A DNA stretch of 35,323 nt from Chitinophagaceae bacterium (GTDB lineage: Bacteria; Bacteroidota; Bacteroidia; Chitinophagales; UBA10324). Both the position numbers and the translations under genes were made by a program. The stretch is taken from the NCBI GenBank assembly GCA_947474435.1, contig CANJII010000033.1, positions 1 through 35,323 on the forward strand. Reading direction: 5' to 3'. The notes under the pieces are model-generated. The model worked only from the letters and a program-made list of their open reading frames with translations. It had not been told where the DNA came from and did not search any database. Of this stretch, positions 16,719-25,236 are shown piece after piece (position 1 is the stretch's first letter; each line of letters starts with the position of its first letter).

Positions 16719-17405
16719 ATGAAATGTTTAGTAGTAGATGACGATAAAATTTCACGCGAGTTAATGTGTGAATGCATTAATGAAACTGAAGACCTTGTGC
16801 TGTCAAGTGTTTGCAAGAATGCCATAGAAGCGTCAAATTATCTCAACAACAATGAAGTTGATTTAATTTTTCTGGATGTTGAAATGCCAAAAATGAGCGG
16901 GCTTGATTTATTAAAAAGCCTGAATCACAAACCACAGGTAATTCTGGTTACCGCAAAAGAAAAATATGCTGTTGAAGCATTTGAGTATGAAGTAACAGAT
17001 TATTTAATTAAACCCGTGAACCACACACGGTTTTTAAAAGCCATTCAGAAAGTAAGAGCTAAAAGCGCCCCATCAAAAATTGAATCGGTGAACGGTGGAA
17101 ATATTTTTATTAAAGTGGATTCAGAATTAATCAACCTTCCAACCACTGATATTTTATGGATTGAAGCGCTCGGCGATTATGTAAATTTTATTACCGCGGT
17201 AAAAAAATATGTGGTGTTAAGCACAATGAAAAACATTGAATCAAAACTTCCTTCAAAAGAATTTGTTCGCGTGCATCGTTCTTATTTAGTTCGAATTGAT
17301 AAAATAAAAAAAATATCAGAAGATATTTTACTGGTTGAAAACAAACTGATACCGGTAAGCAAGTCATACAAAAAAGAACTGCTTGAGCGTTTAACCACAC
17401 TGTGA
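16719..17405 (+). CDS. LytTR-family response regulator
   Basis: The 228-residue product has an N-terminal receiver (acidic residues Asp7-Asp9, phospho-acceptor Asp53 in IFLDVEMP, Lys in LIKPV) and a C-terminal LytTR DNA-binding domain from about 125 (ILWIEALGDYVNFIT; FVRVHRSYLVRIDKI; LIPVSKSYKKEL). It is a cytoplasmic transcription regulator of the type common in Bacteroidota. Its last codons overlap the GTG start of the Ig-like lipoprotein gene, so the two are co-translated. No LytTR-type sensor kinase is nearby; the hybrid kinase upstream is the candidate partner. Confidence 0.92.
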   Translation: MKCLVVDDDKISRELMCECINETEDLVLSSVCKNAIEASNYLNNNEVDLIFLDVEMPKMSGLDLLKSLNHKPQVILVTAKEKYAVEAFEYEVTDYLIKPVNHTRFLKAIQKVRAKSAPSKIESVNGGNIFIKVDSELINLPTTDILWIEALGDYVNFITAVKKYVVLSTMKNIESKLPSKEFVRVHRSYLVRIDKIKKISEDILLVENKLIPVSKSYKKELLERLTTL

Positions 17406-19084
17406 AAAATTCAGAGGGCGCATTTCTTCTTTTTTATAAAACAGTATTTATTTTCTTATTGGTTTTTATTTATAGCTGTGCCAATGTTGTTTCACCAACC
17501 GGTGGAGAAAGAGATGCCACACCGCCAAAAGTTCTTTCATCAACACCAAAAAATTTAACAACAAATTTTAAGAACCGGGAAATAAAAATTTCGTTCGACG
17601 AATATTTTGTATTGAATAATCCGGCGACTGAAATTTATTTATCGCCAATAGCATTTCAACCATTAAAGTGGAAAATCAGAAAAAAAAATCTGATAATCAC
17701 ACTTCCTGATTCATTGAAAGAGCACACCACTTACACGCTTCATTTCGGAAACGCCATTACTGATAATACCGAAGGAAATAAACTGGAAGGATACAATTAT
17801 GTTTTTTCTACCGGGCCTGTGATTGATTCATTTCGCATTCAGGGAATTTTAACTGATGCAAAAACACTAAAACCACAGAAAGGATTTTTAGTAATGCTGT
17901 ATTCGTCAATCGAAGATTCGGTAGTAGCGAAAAGTAAACCCGATTATTTTGCCCGGGCGGATGAGAGCGGACAATTTGTTTTAGATCATTTGCATGAAGG
18001 TCGCTATCGGTTGTTTTGCCTGAGCGATCAAAACGCAAATTATTTATTTGATCAGCCGAGCGAAGAAATTGCTTTTGTTGATACCATGATTAATGTTCGA
18101 GATACCACTTCATTTTATTCTTTGAATTCATTTCTAACTTCTCAGGCCAAAACAGTTTTTCTTTCTTCATCCACCATCGACAACAAAAAAATTTCGTTTG
18201 TATTCAATCACGCAGCGAAAGATTTTTCCATTAAAACAATTTCTGATTCAACTGAAATTCTTTTTCAATCGAATAACAAAACCGGCGATTCTGTTTATGC
18301 CTGGATAAATACAAAGCAAACCGACAGTGTTTTTTTTCAATTGCAATTGAATGATGGGTTAGATACTATTGGAATTAAACTCCGATACACCTCTTCAACT
18401 CAACTAAAAGGAGCCAGCTCTAAATTTTCTATCAGAACAAATTTGTATGGTTCAAAAAACAGCTATGGACTTTTTCCAAAACAAAAGCTGGAATTGTATT
18501 TCACTTATCCGTTAAAAAATATTGCAAAAGATATTCTTCCTTCAATAGTTATTGATTCAACTGATGAATTGAAGAAAACTTTATTTGTTAAAAAAATTGA
18601 TTCACTTACTAATTTGCCTTATGCAATTTGCAATTATGAATTTCATGAAGGATTAAAATACAAAGTGATTGTTCCTGCCGGATTGTTTGAAGATGTATAT
18701 GGAAATAAAAACGACAGCACGGTTTTCTCGTTCAGCCAGTTAGAAGAAACGGCTGCAGGAAATCTGACCGTAACCATAAATTGTAAAGACAGTTTGAATA
18801 ATTACATCGCACAACTCCGTTCGGGAAGCACAATCAGCAAGGAATGGAAATTGGCGAATGGAAAAAATGTTTTTGAAGTGAAAGCGCTCGTCCCCGGTAC
18901 TTACAAACTGCAATTCATTCGCGATGAAAACGGGAATGGCAAATGGGATTCGGGCAATTACTGGAAAAAACAACAACCCGAAAAAATTATTTTATACAAC
19001 AAGGAAATTACTGTTCGACCAAATTGGGATTTAGAAATTGAAGCGGAAGTGGGTTCATCTTCATTGGGGAAAATGAAAAAATAA
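17402..19084 (+). CDS. Lipoprotein with SbsA-type Ig-like domain
   Basis: The 560-residue product begins with a hydrophobic segment ending in FIYSC, a lipobox (Cys26), followed by ANVVSPTGGERDATPPKVL, the usual start of the mature form of this Bacteroidota family. Residues ~40-140 match a bacterial Ig-like (Big_5) fold: ISFDEYFVLN, then YTLHFGNAITDNTEGN. Later parts look like further beta domains, including a carboxypeptidase-regulatory-like segment near 145-215 and another near 470-545 (YKLQFIRDENGNGKWDSG). It should sit at the outer membrane; its role is unknown. The start GTG lies inside the preceding regulator stop (overlap GTGA), so coupling decides the start. Confidence 0.85.
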   Translation: MKNSEGAFLLFYKTVFIFLLVFIYSCANVVSPTGGERDATPPKVLSSTPKNLTTNFKNREIKISFDEYFVLNNPATEIYLSPIAFQPLKWKIRKKNLIITLPDSLKEHTTYTLHFGNAITDNTEGNKLEGYNYVFSTGPVIDSFRIQGILTDAKTLKPQKGFLVMLYSSIEDSVVAKSKPDYFARADESGQFVLDHLHEGRYRLFCLSDQNANYLFDQPSEEIAFVDTMINVRDTTSFYSLNSFLTSQAKTVFLSSSTIDNKKISFVFNHAAKDFSIKTISDSTEILFQSNNKTGDSVYAWINTKQTDSVFFQLQLNDGLDTIGIKLRYTSSTQLKGASSKFSIRTNLYGSKNSYGLFPKQKLELYFTYPLKNIAKDILPSIVIDSTDELKKTLFVKKIDSLTNLPYAICNYEFHEGLKYKVIVPAGLFEDVYGNKNDSTVFSFSQLEETAAGNLTVTINCKDSLNNYIAQLRSGSTISKEWKLANGKNVFEVKALVPGTYKLQFIRDENGNGKWDSGNYWKKQQPEKIILYNKEITVRPNWDLEIEAEVGSSSLGKMKK

Positions 19085-19127
19085 TTTTCACCCAATTTCC
19101 AAATCACCCAATTCCCTAATAAACCTA

Positions 19128-19640
19128 TTACCGAAACCACTCCGAATACATCACATAATTATTTGCAATGCGCATATTGATTTGCTCAAAATGTTCAGGA
19201 CTTATTTCCTTCACTTTTTTTGCAGGCACTCCGGCATAAATTGTTCCTGATTCTACTATCGTATTTTCCAACACAACAGAACCAGCTGCGATTAAAGAAT
19301 TTTTTTCAACCACCACATGGTCCATCACAATGGCACCCATGCCCACTAACACATTATCTTCTAATGTGCAGCCATGAACTATTGCATTATGACCAATTGA
19401 AACATTGTTGCCAATTGTAGTTGGCGCTTTCTGATAAGTGCAATGAATGATGGCGCCATCCTGAATGTTTACCTTGTTTCCGATTCGAATCCAATGCACA
19501 TCGCCACGCACCACGGCATTAAACCACACTGAACAATCATCACCCATAGTCACTTCACCAATTACAGTGGCAGTTTCAGCGAGATAGATATTTTTTCCAA
19601 ATACAGGCGTAAAACCACGAACAGATTTTATTAATGCCAT
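19128..19640 (-). CDS. Gamma-carbonic anhydrase family protein (YrdA-like)
   Basis: The 170-residue product is a left-handed parallel beta-helix of hexapeptide repeats, as in IGNNVSIGHNAIVHGCTLED. Three histidines in the right pattern for gamma-carbonic anhydrase zinc ligands are present (His66, His84, His89), and the C-terminal helix is usual for this family. It may hydrate CO2 in the cytoplasm, or be one of the related YrdA/PaaY proteins whose activity is unproven. It starts 9 bp after the aminopeptidase stop, so the two likely share a transcript. It converges on the Ig-like lipoprotein gene. Confidence 0.87.
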   Translation of the reverse strand: MALIKSVRGFTPVFGKNIYLAETATVIGEVTMGDDCSVWFNAVVRGDVHWIRIGNKVNIQDGAIIHCTYQKAPTTIGNNVSIGHNAIVHGCTLEDNVLVGMGAIVMDHVVVEKNSLIAAGSVVLENTIVESGTIYAGVPAKKVKEISPEHFEQINMRIANNYVMYSEWFR

Positions 19641-19649
19641 TGAGAAAAA

Positions 19650-22274
19650 TTATTTTTCAGAATTGATTTGAAAATCATTCGGTTGCTTTTCATTTATATC
19701 ATCCAGCTTCTTTTGTATGTATTGAATATCGTTATCGAGCGTGCTATTTTCTGTGCGCTTTAATTCCAACTCATTTTCTATTTGTGATAAAACTCCGGAA
19801 GCCGACAGCTTCACCCACAAACTTTTTGAATCATTCAAGGCAATGGAAGAAAGTAAATCAACTCCCTTCAATCTTGTTTCGGAATTTGTATTTACAAGAA
19901 ATGTTTTCATTGCGGAGAGCAACGAAAACATTTCATAAAATCCTGCTGAGTTTAAATTTTGTTCGAACCAGTTGTAATCATCTGCATTTCCTTTCACTGC
20001 TAAAACATCAGCAAGCGAATACATTAAATCGCCTGACTTTTCATTTTTCAATGAAACAGCAAGTGTGTATGCTTTTCCGGGGAAATTTTCCTTCAAAATT
20101 GTAATTGTGGTTCCCAACACATCGTACGAACTATCTTTTGCGGTGATTTCAGTAATTGAATTAATTAAATCCGCATCATTAAGTGAACTCAATTTATTTA
20201 ATGCAGCCGACCGCACCTGCGGATTCGGATCTGATTTTATTATTGAAATTAAAATAGGTGTTACAGTTGAAATTGTTTTTTCATTATCAAGTGTAACCAG
20301 CTCAATTGCTGTTTTGCGGATGTACCAGAATTTATCATTCAATGCATTGATTAATGCTAACCGCTCTGATTCAAATAAATATTGTTCATTTGAAAATTCC
20401 TGAACAGCTTCATATCTGTCCATGAAAAGCGGGGCATAATTATATTGAAACAAGAATGACGAATCGTCTTTGTTATCTGTCTTCTCCCATAAAATACTTT
20501 TGGTTGCATCCACATTTATCAAGTCAGGTTTTGTGTATGCTGGAAATGAAAAAGTTTGTTTCGCCTTATTCATCACTACACGATACCGCTTTGTTTCTCC
20601 GCCTGAATAAACATCCACATCTATCGGCAAACGAAAAACCGGAGTGCTGGTGGTGGTGTCTTGTGTTTGTTCGATGGATACAAATTCAGCATTTGATTCA
20701 TCACTGTAAGTGTAATTGATATTTACAACCGGATGACCTGGCGATAAATAATATTCATTGAAGAACCAGTTCAAATCTTCACCCGTTACTTTTTCAAAAG
20801 CCATTCTGAGCGTGTGCACCTCTCCGGTTCCGAATTTATTTTCTGTCAGGTAAACATTCAATGATTTAAAGAAAGCATCCTCACCCACATAATTGCGTAA
20901 CATGTTCAACACACAACCACCTCGCTGGTAACTGTTGGCATCAAACAAATCTTCCTGACTTTCATAGTGGTACCGAATCAACGGAACAGGGCTGCCGGCA
21001 GTTGCTGTCAGATAAGTGTTTTTATCGTTGTTCACCTGAAGGTCGTGCGCGTCTTTTCCATTCTTGTATTCAGCCCACAATGCTTCTGCATAATCAGCAA
21101 ATGATTCGTTGAGCGAAATGTTCGACCACGATTCGCATGTAACCAAATCGCCAAACCAGTGATGAAATAATTCGTGACAAATAATATCATCGTTATTTCC
21201 ATCAATCATTTCGCGATGTGTTTGATTCAATGCATCGTAATGAACAACAGCGGTTGTGTTTTCCATTGCACCTGAAACAAAATCGCGAACCACTATCTGC
21301 GAATATTTTGGCCAGGCATAATCAACTCCCAACAGCTTACTGTAACATTCAATCATCTCCGGAGTTCTTCCGAAAATTTCTTTAGCATATTGTTCGTATT
21401 TCGGTTCCACATAATAATCTACCGGCATGTTGCGCCACTTGTCGTGCACAATTTTAAAATCACCAACAGCCATCATCACTAAGTAAGGTGCAATTGGTAA
21501 ATCCATTTTCCAGTGGTCGGTGCGTGTTCCGTTTTTATTATTTTTTGAATCGAGCATTAAACCATTCGAGAGTGTTACATACTGGGTGTCAACCGTCATG
21601 TAAATTTCAATCAGTGTTTTCAAGTTCGGCTTATCAATGGTTGGATACCACGCCGAGTTCGATTCTGTTTCGCCCTGCGTCCATATTTGTTTTGGTTTAT
21701 TCGGTTCTTCACCTTTCGGATTGATGAAGTACAAACCCTTTGAATCAGTTATGGCTGCGCTGCCTTCAGTTTTTCTTTCGTTGGGCTTTGCTTTGTACTC
21801 TATGTAAATTGTGTAGAGATCATTTCTTGTGTATGTCTTGTCTAAAAAAATATGAAGTTGTGATGAATCATAAACATACTGTAACAGTTTATTTCCGGAA
21901 GCAGAAACCATTTCCACTTTATAAATATCAAATCCTTTTGCATCGAGTGTTAAAGAATCAGTCGGATAAAAGTGTGGCTTGAAGGTGATAGTTGCTTTGC
22001 CAGGCATGTACTGATGTTCCCAATCGAAACTAACATCGAGCGAGGTACTGATAATATCATTGATGATGGTGTGTGATGGATGATATTCTCCTGTTGGAAG
22101 TTCTTCTGCTTCCTGTTCATTTTCATAATCGTATTCCGAATCATAAGATATTTCCGGAACATCTTCAGGATAGTAATCGTGTCCTCGAAAAATTCTGCAA
22201 CCGGAATTTAATGAGATGATGAGGAAAGAAAATAAAAGAGAGGAGAGAAAAAATTTGTTTGAAATTAATTTCAT
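19650..22274 (-). CDS. M1 family aminopeptidase (lipoprotein) with HEAT-like repeats
   Basis: The 874-residue product is an M1 metallopeptidase that removes N-terminal residues from peptides. It has a lipoprotein signal peptide (lipobox SGC, Cys26), so it sits in the cell envelope. The exopeptidase motif GAMEN is at 335-339; zinc is bound by HELFH (His367, His371, catalytic Glu368) and Glu390 in NESFADY. After the catalytic part, residues ~620-830 contain HEAT-like helical repeats (LALINALNDKFWYIRKTAIE; PQVRSAALNKLSSL), followed by a short C-terminal coiled coil. Gene order suggests one transcript with the carbonic-anhydrase-like gene. A -7-type box lies 20 bp upstream of the ATG. Confidence 0.93.
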   Translation of the reverse strand: MKLISNKFFLSSLLFSFLIISLNSGCRIFRGHDYYPEDVPEISYDSEYDYENEQEAEELPTGEYHPSHTIINDIISTSLDVSFDWEHQYMPGKATITFKPHFYPTDSLTLDAKGFDIYKVEMVSASGNKLLQYVYDSSQLHIFLDKTYTRNDLYTIYIEYKAKPNERKTEGSAAITDSKGLYFINPKGEEPNKPKQIWTQGETESNSAWYPTIDKPNLKTLIEIYMTVDTQYVTLSNGLMLDSKNNKNGTRTDHWKMDLPIAPYLVMMAVGDFKIVHDKWRNMPVDYYVEPKYEQYAKEIFGRTPEMIECYSKLLGVDYAWPKYSQIVVRDFVSGAMENTTAVVHYDALNQTHREMIDGNNDDIICHELFHHWFGDLVTCESWSNISLNESFADYAEALWAEYKNGKDAHDLQVNNDKNTYLTATAGSPVPLIRYHYESQEDLFDANSYQRGGCVLNMLRNYVGEDAFFKSLNVYLTENKFGTGEVHTLRMAFEKVTGEDLNWFFNEYYLSPGHPVVNINYTYSDESNAEFVSIEQTQDTTTSTPVFRLPIDVDVYSGGETKRYRVVMNKAKQTFSFPAYTKPDLINVDATKSILWEKTDNKDDSSFLFQYNYAPLFMDRYEAVQEFSNEQYLFESERLALINALNDKFWYIRKTAIELVTLDNEKTISTVTPILISIIKSDPNPQVRSAALNKLSSLNDADLINSITEITAKDSSYDVLGTTITILKENFPGKAYTLAVSLKNEKSGDLMYSLADVLAVKGNADDYNWFEQNLNSAGFYEMFSLLSAMKTFLVNTNSETRLKGVDLLSSIALNDSKSLWVKLSASGVLSQIENELELKRTENSTLDNDIQYIQKKLDDINEKQPNDFQINSEK

Positions 22275-22294
22275 GTTGAGTTTGTGTTCGGAAA

Positions 22295-22302
22295 CAAACC
22301 TA
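22295..22302 (-). promoter_or_regulatory. Candidate -7 box for the aminopeptidase gene
   Basis: On the minus strand TAGGTTTG matches the Bacteroidota -7 consensus TAnnTTTG exactly, 20 bp before the ATG at 22274. No good -33 box is visible at the usual distance. The palindrome at 22325-22359 lies just upstream of where the -33 region would be. Confidence 0.45.
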
Positions 22303-22324
22303 ATGGAATTATCTTTAACCCGAT

Positions 22325-22359
22325 AAGAACGACGCGGTTTTAAAAACCGCGTCGTTCTT
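22325..22359. repeat. Long perfect palindrome, copy A of a dispersed element
   Basis: Arms of 17 bases (22325-22341 and 22343-22359) flank a single central base. The core is GACGCGG (22331-22337) to CCGCGTC (22347-22353). It lies in the 99-bp gap between the divergent aminopeptidase and biotin-carrier genes, 15 bp before the latter's ATG. A copy of the same element lies inside mnmG at 29242-29274. GC-rich ends in AT-rich DNA and the second copy argue that it is a mobile or dispersed repeat rather than a local operator. Confidence 0.85.
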
Positions 22360-22373
22360 TACAAAACAATTTT

Positions 22374-22877
22374 ATGATGTACAAAGTCACAAGCAAGAAG
22401 GGAGAAGAGTTTGAAATAAAATTTGATAAAGATGGATTTTCGGTAAACGGAAAACCGGGTGAGTGGGATATTCAGAAAATCAAGAACAACCTGTATCATA
22501 TTTTGTTTGAGGGAAAAAGTTTTGAGGCAGAACTGCTGAAGGTGGATGCGGAAAACAAAACCGTTCACCTGAAAATAAATAACAAACCGATTGAGCTGAA
22601 AGTAGAAGACGAATACGACCAACTGTTACAGAAGCTCGGCATGGATAAAGCGCTCACGAAAAAAGTAAACGAACTGAAAGCGCCAATGCCCGGATTGGTT
22701 TTAAGAATATTAGCCGAAGAAGGACAAACCATAAAACAAGGCGACTCACTCCTCGTGCTCGAAGCCATGAAAATGGAAAATGTATTAAAGAGTATGGGCG
22801 ACGGAATTATAAAACAACTGAAAGTAAAAGCCGGAGATAAAGTGGAGAAGAACCAATTGCTGATTGTGATGGAGTAA
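22374..22877 (+). CDS. Biotin carboxyl carrier protein (biotin/lipoyl domain)
   Basis: The 167-residue product ends in a biotinyl domain with LEAMKMENVLKS, where Lys133 takes biotin; APMPGLVLRILAEEGQTIKQGD is the matching first half of the fold. The N-terminal ~95 residues are a separate domain seen in stand-alone carriers of acyl-CoA carboxylases. It would carry CO2 for acetyl-CoA or propionyl-CoA carboxylase in the cytoplasm. In Bacteroidota such carriers usually lie next to carboxylase genes, but none is here. Two ATG codons in a row (22374 and 22377) could start it. Its stop codon directly abuts that of the convergent serine hydrolase gene. Confidence 0.9.
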   Translation: MMYKVTSKKGEEFEIKFDKDGFSVNGKPGEWDIQKIKNNLYHILFEGKSFEAELLKVDAENKTVHLKINNKPIELKVEDEYDQLLQKLGMDKALTKKVNELKAPMPGLVLRILAEEGQTIKQGDSLLVLEAMKMENVLKSMGDGIIKQLKVKAGDKVEKNQLLIVME

Positions 22878-24083
22878 TTATTCTCCACCTTCATCATTCA
22901 ACGAAGCATCAGTTGAGCCATCGTTCAAAATATTTTTTATTTCGTTGAGTGCATACACCGAGTGGTTGAATTTATTTCCGAGCACAATAATTACATACTG
23001 CTCCTGCGGATTGGTGTAGAACACAGTGTTGTAACCCCTCCACCAGCCATTGTGAAAAATATATTTTTTGCCGGGCGCATATTCATACATGCGAAAACCT
23101 AATCCATAATTTTTATTTCCTGCATGCTCAAAACTCTGCGGCGTGAATGCCTGCTCGAGCGATTCTTTTTTGAGGAAGCAATTGGAGGTGAGCATTTTGT
23201 ACCACTGTAACAGATCATGCGTGGTGCTGTACACGCCCTTGTCGCCGAGTATTCCATCAAATGCATCGGTGGCAATTGAACTCCAGTTGTAATTGTAGCC
23301 GCAGGTTTTATGCTCGCATAATTTATTATCTTCCGTGGTGATGAAGTAAGTATTGTTCATGCCCACCGGATTTAAAATATACTGCTGCATGTATTCATCG
23401 AATTTCATTCCGGTTACTTTTTCGGTTATGGCTGCGAGCACCGCGTAGTTGGTGTTACAGTAAGTGAATTTTCTTCCGGGTTTAAACTGCAAAGGGGGCG
23501 GTTGCTTTTCCATCCAGCGCATTAAATCCTGGTTGTTTACTTTTTTGAAACCGAGTGCGGCGCTGTCTTCATACGCAAAACGATAATCAGGCAAGCCACT
23601 GCGATGACACAGCAACATTTTTAATGTGATGCCATGAATGGGAAACTTCGGATAATATTCCTGAATGGAATCATCGAGCGCCAGCTTTCCGATTTCAATC
23701 AGGTGTAACACTGCAACGGCAGTGAATGTTTTTGAAATAGAAGCGAGTTGAAATTTAGAATCGTCGGTGAGTTTTATTTTTTTCCTGTAATCCTCATAAC
23801 CAAAATTGTTGTCGTAAAGAATTACTCCGCGCTGCGCAATTAAAACATTGCCGTTAAATCCTAATCGCTTTGCGCGGTAATTGAAAAGCGAATCGAGCAG
23901 GTGATGTTTTTTGTCGGCGCGAATTTCTTTGCGGATATTTTGCTCATCAGTTTTTGAGAGCATGAATTTCTGAATGCACTCCACGCATAAATTGTTTGGT
24001 GCTTCATCTTTTGAAAAAAGATTTTTGCAGGAATTGCTTCCCAGCAACATAATTACCAACAATAAAGCGAGTTGTTTCTTCAA
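22878..24083 (-). CDS. Serine hydrolase, beta-lactamase/class C family (lipoprotein)
   Basis: The 401-residue product is of the beta-lactamase/penicillin-binding-protein fold. The nucleophile motif SxxK is SISK (Ser115 to Lys118), the second motif is Tyr208-Cys-Asn210 (YCN), and the third is HNGW near 340. A lipoprotein signal (lipobox SNSC, Cys19) places it in the periplasm. Class C-like serine hydrolases include D-aminopeptidases, esterases and true lactamases, so the substrate is open. The start is TTG at 24083, one base after the cyclophilin stop; an in-frame stop lies 12 bases upstream and there is no ATG before the signal peptide. Confidence 0.87.
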   Translation of the reverse strand: MKKQLALLLVIMLLGSNSCKNLFSKDEAPNNLCVECIQKFMLSKTDEQNIRKEIRADKKHHLLDSLFNYRAKRLGFNGNVLIAQRGVILYDNNFGYEDYRKKIKLTDDSKFQLASISKTFTAVAVLHLIEIGKLALDDSIQEYYPKFPIHGITLKMLLCHRSGLPDYRFAYEDSAALGFKKVNNQDLMRWMEKQPPPLQFKPGRKFTYCNTNYAVLAAITEKVTGMKFDEYMQQYILNPVGMNNTYFITTEDNKLCEHKTCGYNYNWSSIATDAFDGILGDKGVYSTTHDLLQWYKMLTSNCFLKKESLEQAFTPQSFEHAGNKNYGLGFRMYEYAPGKKYIFHNGWWRGYNTVFYTNPQEQYVIIVLGNKFNHSVYALNEIKNILNDGSTDASLNDEGGE

Positions 24084-24084
24084 T

Positions 24085-24762
24085 TTATTTCTTCACCTTT
24101 TTTGGTTTGAAATCTTTTCCCTGTTTCATGCTGATGATGCGCACATCATCAAGTGGTCTGTCAGTTTTATCAGTTTTTACAGCGGCAATGGAATCAAGTA
24201 CATTCATTCCTTCAATCACTTCGCCATATACAGTATAACCCATATCGAGGTGAGGAGTTCCGCCAATGGTTTTATAAAGTTCCCTTTGTTCAGCCGACAT
24301 TTTTCTGCCGGTTTGTTTTTCGATGTTGTCTAAATCTGTGTCATTAAATTTTTTCCCCTGTACAAGATAAAACTGACATCCAGAAGATGCTTTTGTTGGA
24401 TTTTCATCTCGGGCCGCAGCCAGGACACCCTTCTTGTGAAATAAAGAAGGATTGAATTCTGCATCAACACGGTAACCAACATCTCCGCCACCGAGCATTT
24501 GTCCTGGCTTTGCGTGTTTCGAATCGGGGTCACCACCTTGAATCATAAAGTTTTTTATCACGCGATGGAAAAGCAGCGAGTCATAAAAATGTTCGTTGGT
24601 GAGCTTCAGAAAATTGTCGCGGTGTTTCGGAGTTTCGTTGTACATCAAAATTTTCATCGTACCGAATTTGGTATTCAGAATCACGGTATGAATTTTTTCT
24701 TTCGGCTTGAATGAAACCAAAAAGAAAAGCGGGATAAGAAGGAATAAGGATTTTTTTAACAT
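24085..24762 (-). CDS. Peptidyl-prolyl cis-trans isomerase, cyclophilin type (exported)
   Basis: The 225-residue product has an N-terminal hydrophobic signal (MLKKSLFLLIPLFFLVSF) and a cyclophilin domain from about 24 to 215. The active-site stretch FHRVIKNFMIQGG (65-77, with catalytic Arg67) is intact, as is the SSGCQFYLV region. An insert of about 30 residues (near 140-170, LDNIEKQTGRKMSAEQRELY) is a common feature of Bacteroidota homologues. It folds proline-containing proteins in the periplasm. The gene is directly followed by the TTG-started serine hydrolase, so they are translationally coupled. Confidence 0.92.
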   Translation of the reverse strand: MLKKSLFLLIPLFFLVSFKPKEKIHTVILNTKFGTMKILMYNETPKHRDNFLKLTNEHFYDSLLFHRVIKNFMIQGGDPDSKHAKPGQMLGGGDVGYRVDAEFNPSLFHKKGVLAAARDENPTKASSGCQFYLVQGKKFNDTDLDNIEKQTGRKMSAEQRELYKTIGGTPHLDMGYTVYGEVIEGMNVLDSIAAVKTDKTDRPLDDVRIISMKQGKDFKPKKVKK

Positions 24763-24846
24763 GGTGTTTTTGTGTTGCAGCCAAAAATAATTTTTTCACC
24801 ACAACCACCACATCTTCTTTGCACAGTGGTAACGATGGATTGTTTA

Positions 24847-25218
24847 TTAATCCAAACGCTCGAAGTAGTTGATGATGCACTCTTTCAATAAATCTTCCTG
24901 CTCTTCAATGGTCATAACCGGAATTTTTTTTGTCTGCACCCAGTGCGGCCATCCCTCATCATCCAAACCTTCCAGCGAAAAATATCTCTGGTCACTCAGC
25001 AATCGACAGGTGGCAATGTGCATGAGGTCTTGTTTTTCTTCCTTGGTAAATGAATCCTGAATTTTCCCCAACTCGCGCACACCAATGAGAAAAAGCATTG
25101 CATTCATATCAGGCGCTTTGCCGAATTGCTCGTGAAGGCTTTTGCGGAGCGCAAGGAATTTTTTTTCTCTTTCGAGAAATTGCTGTTGGGTATTTTTTGT
25201 CTGTTGTTCGTTGCTCAT
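24847..25218 (-). CDS. Conserved protein of unknown function
   Basis: The 123-residue product is mostly helical and highly charged, with no signal peptide or membrane segment, so it should be cytoplasmic. It holds two Cys (about residues 70 and 114), a WPHW motif in the middle and a Glu/Asp-rich C-terminal helix (TIEEQEDLLKEC). I know similar proteins from other Bacteroidota as hypothetical proteins and cannot assign a function. It lies 18 bp after the nitrilase gene on the same strand. Confidence 0.7.
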   Translation of the reverse strand: MSNEQQTKNTQQQFLEREKKFLALRKSLHEQFGKAPDMNAMLFLIGVRELGKIQDSFTKEEKQDLMHIATCRLLSDQRYFSLEGLDDEGWPHWVQTKKIPVMTIEEQEDLLKECIINYFERLD

Positions 25219-25236
25219 TATAGAATAATCCTATCG

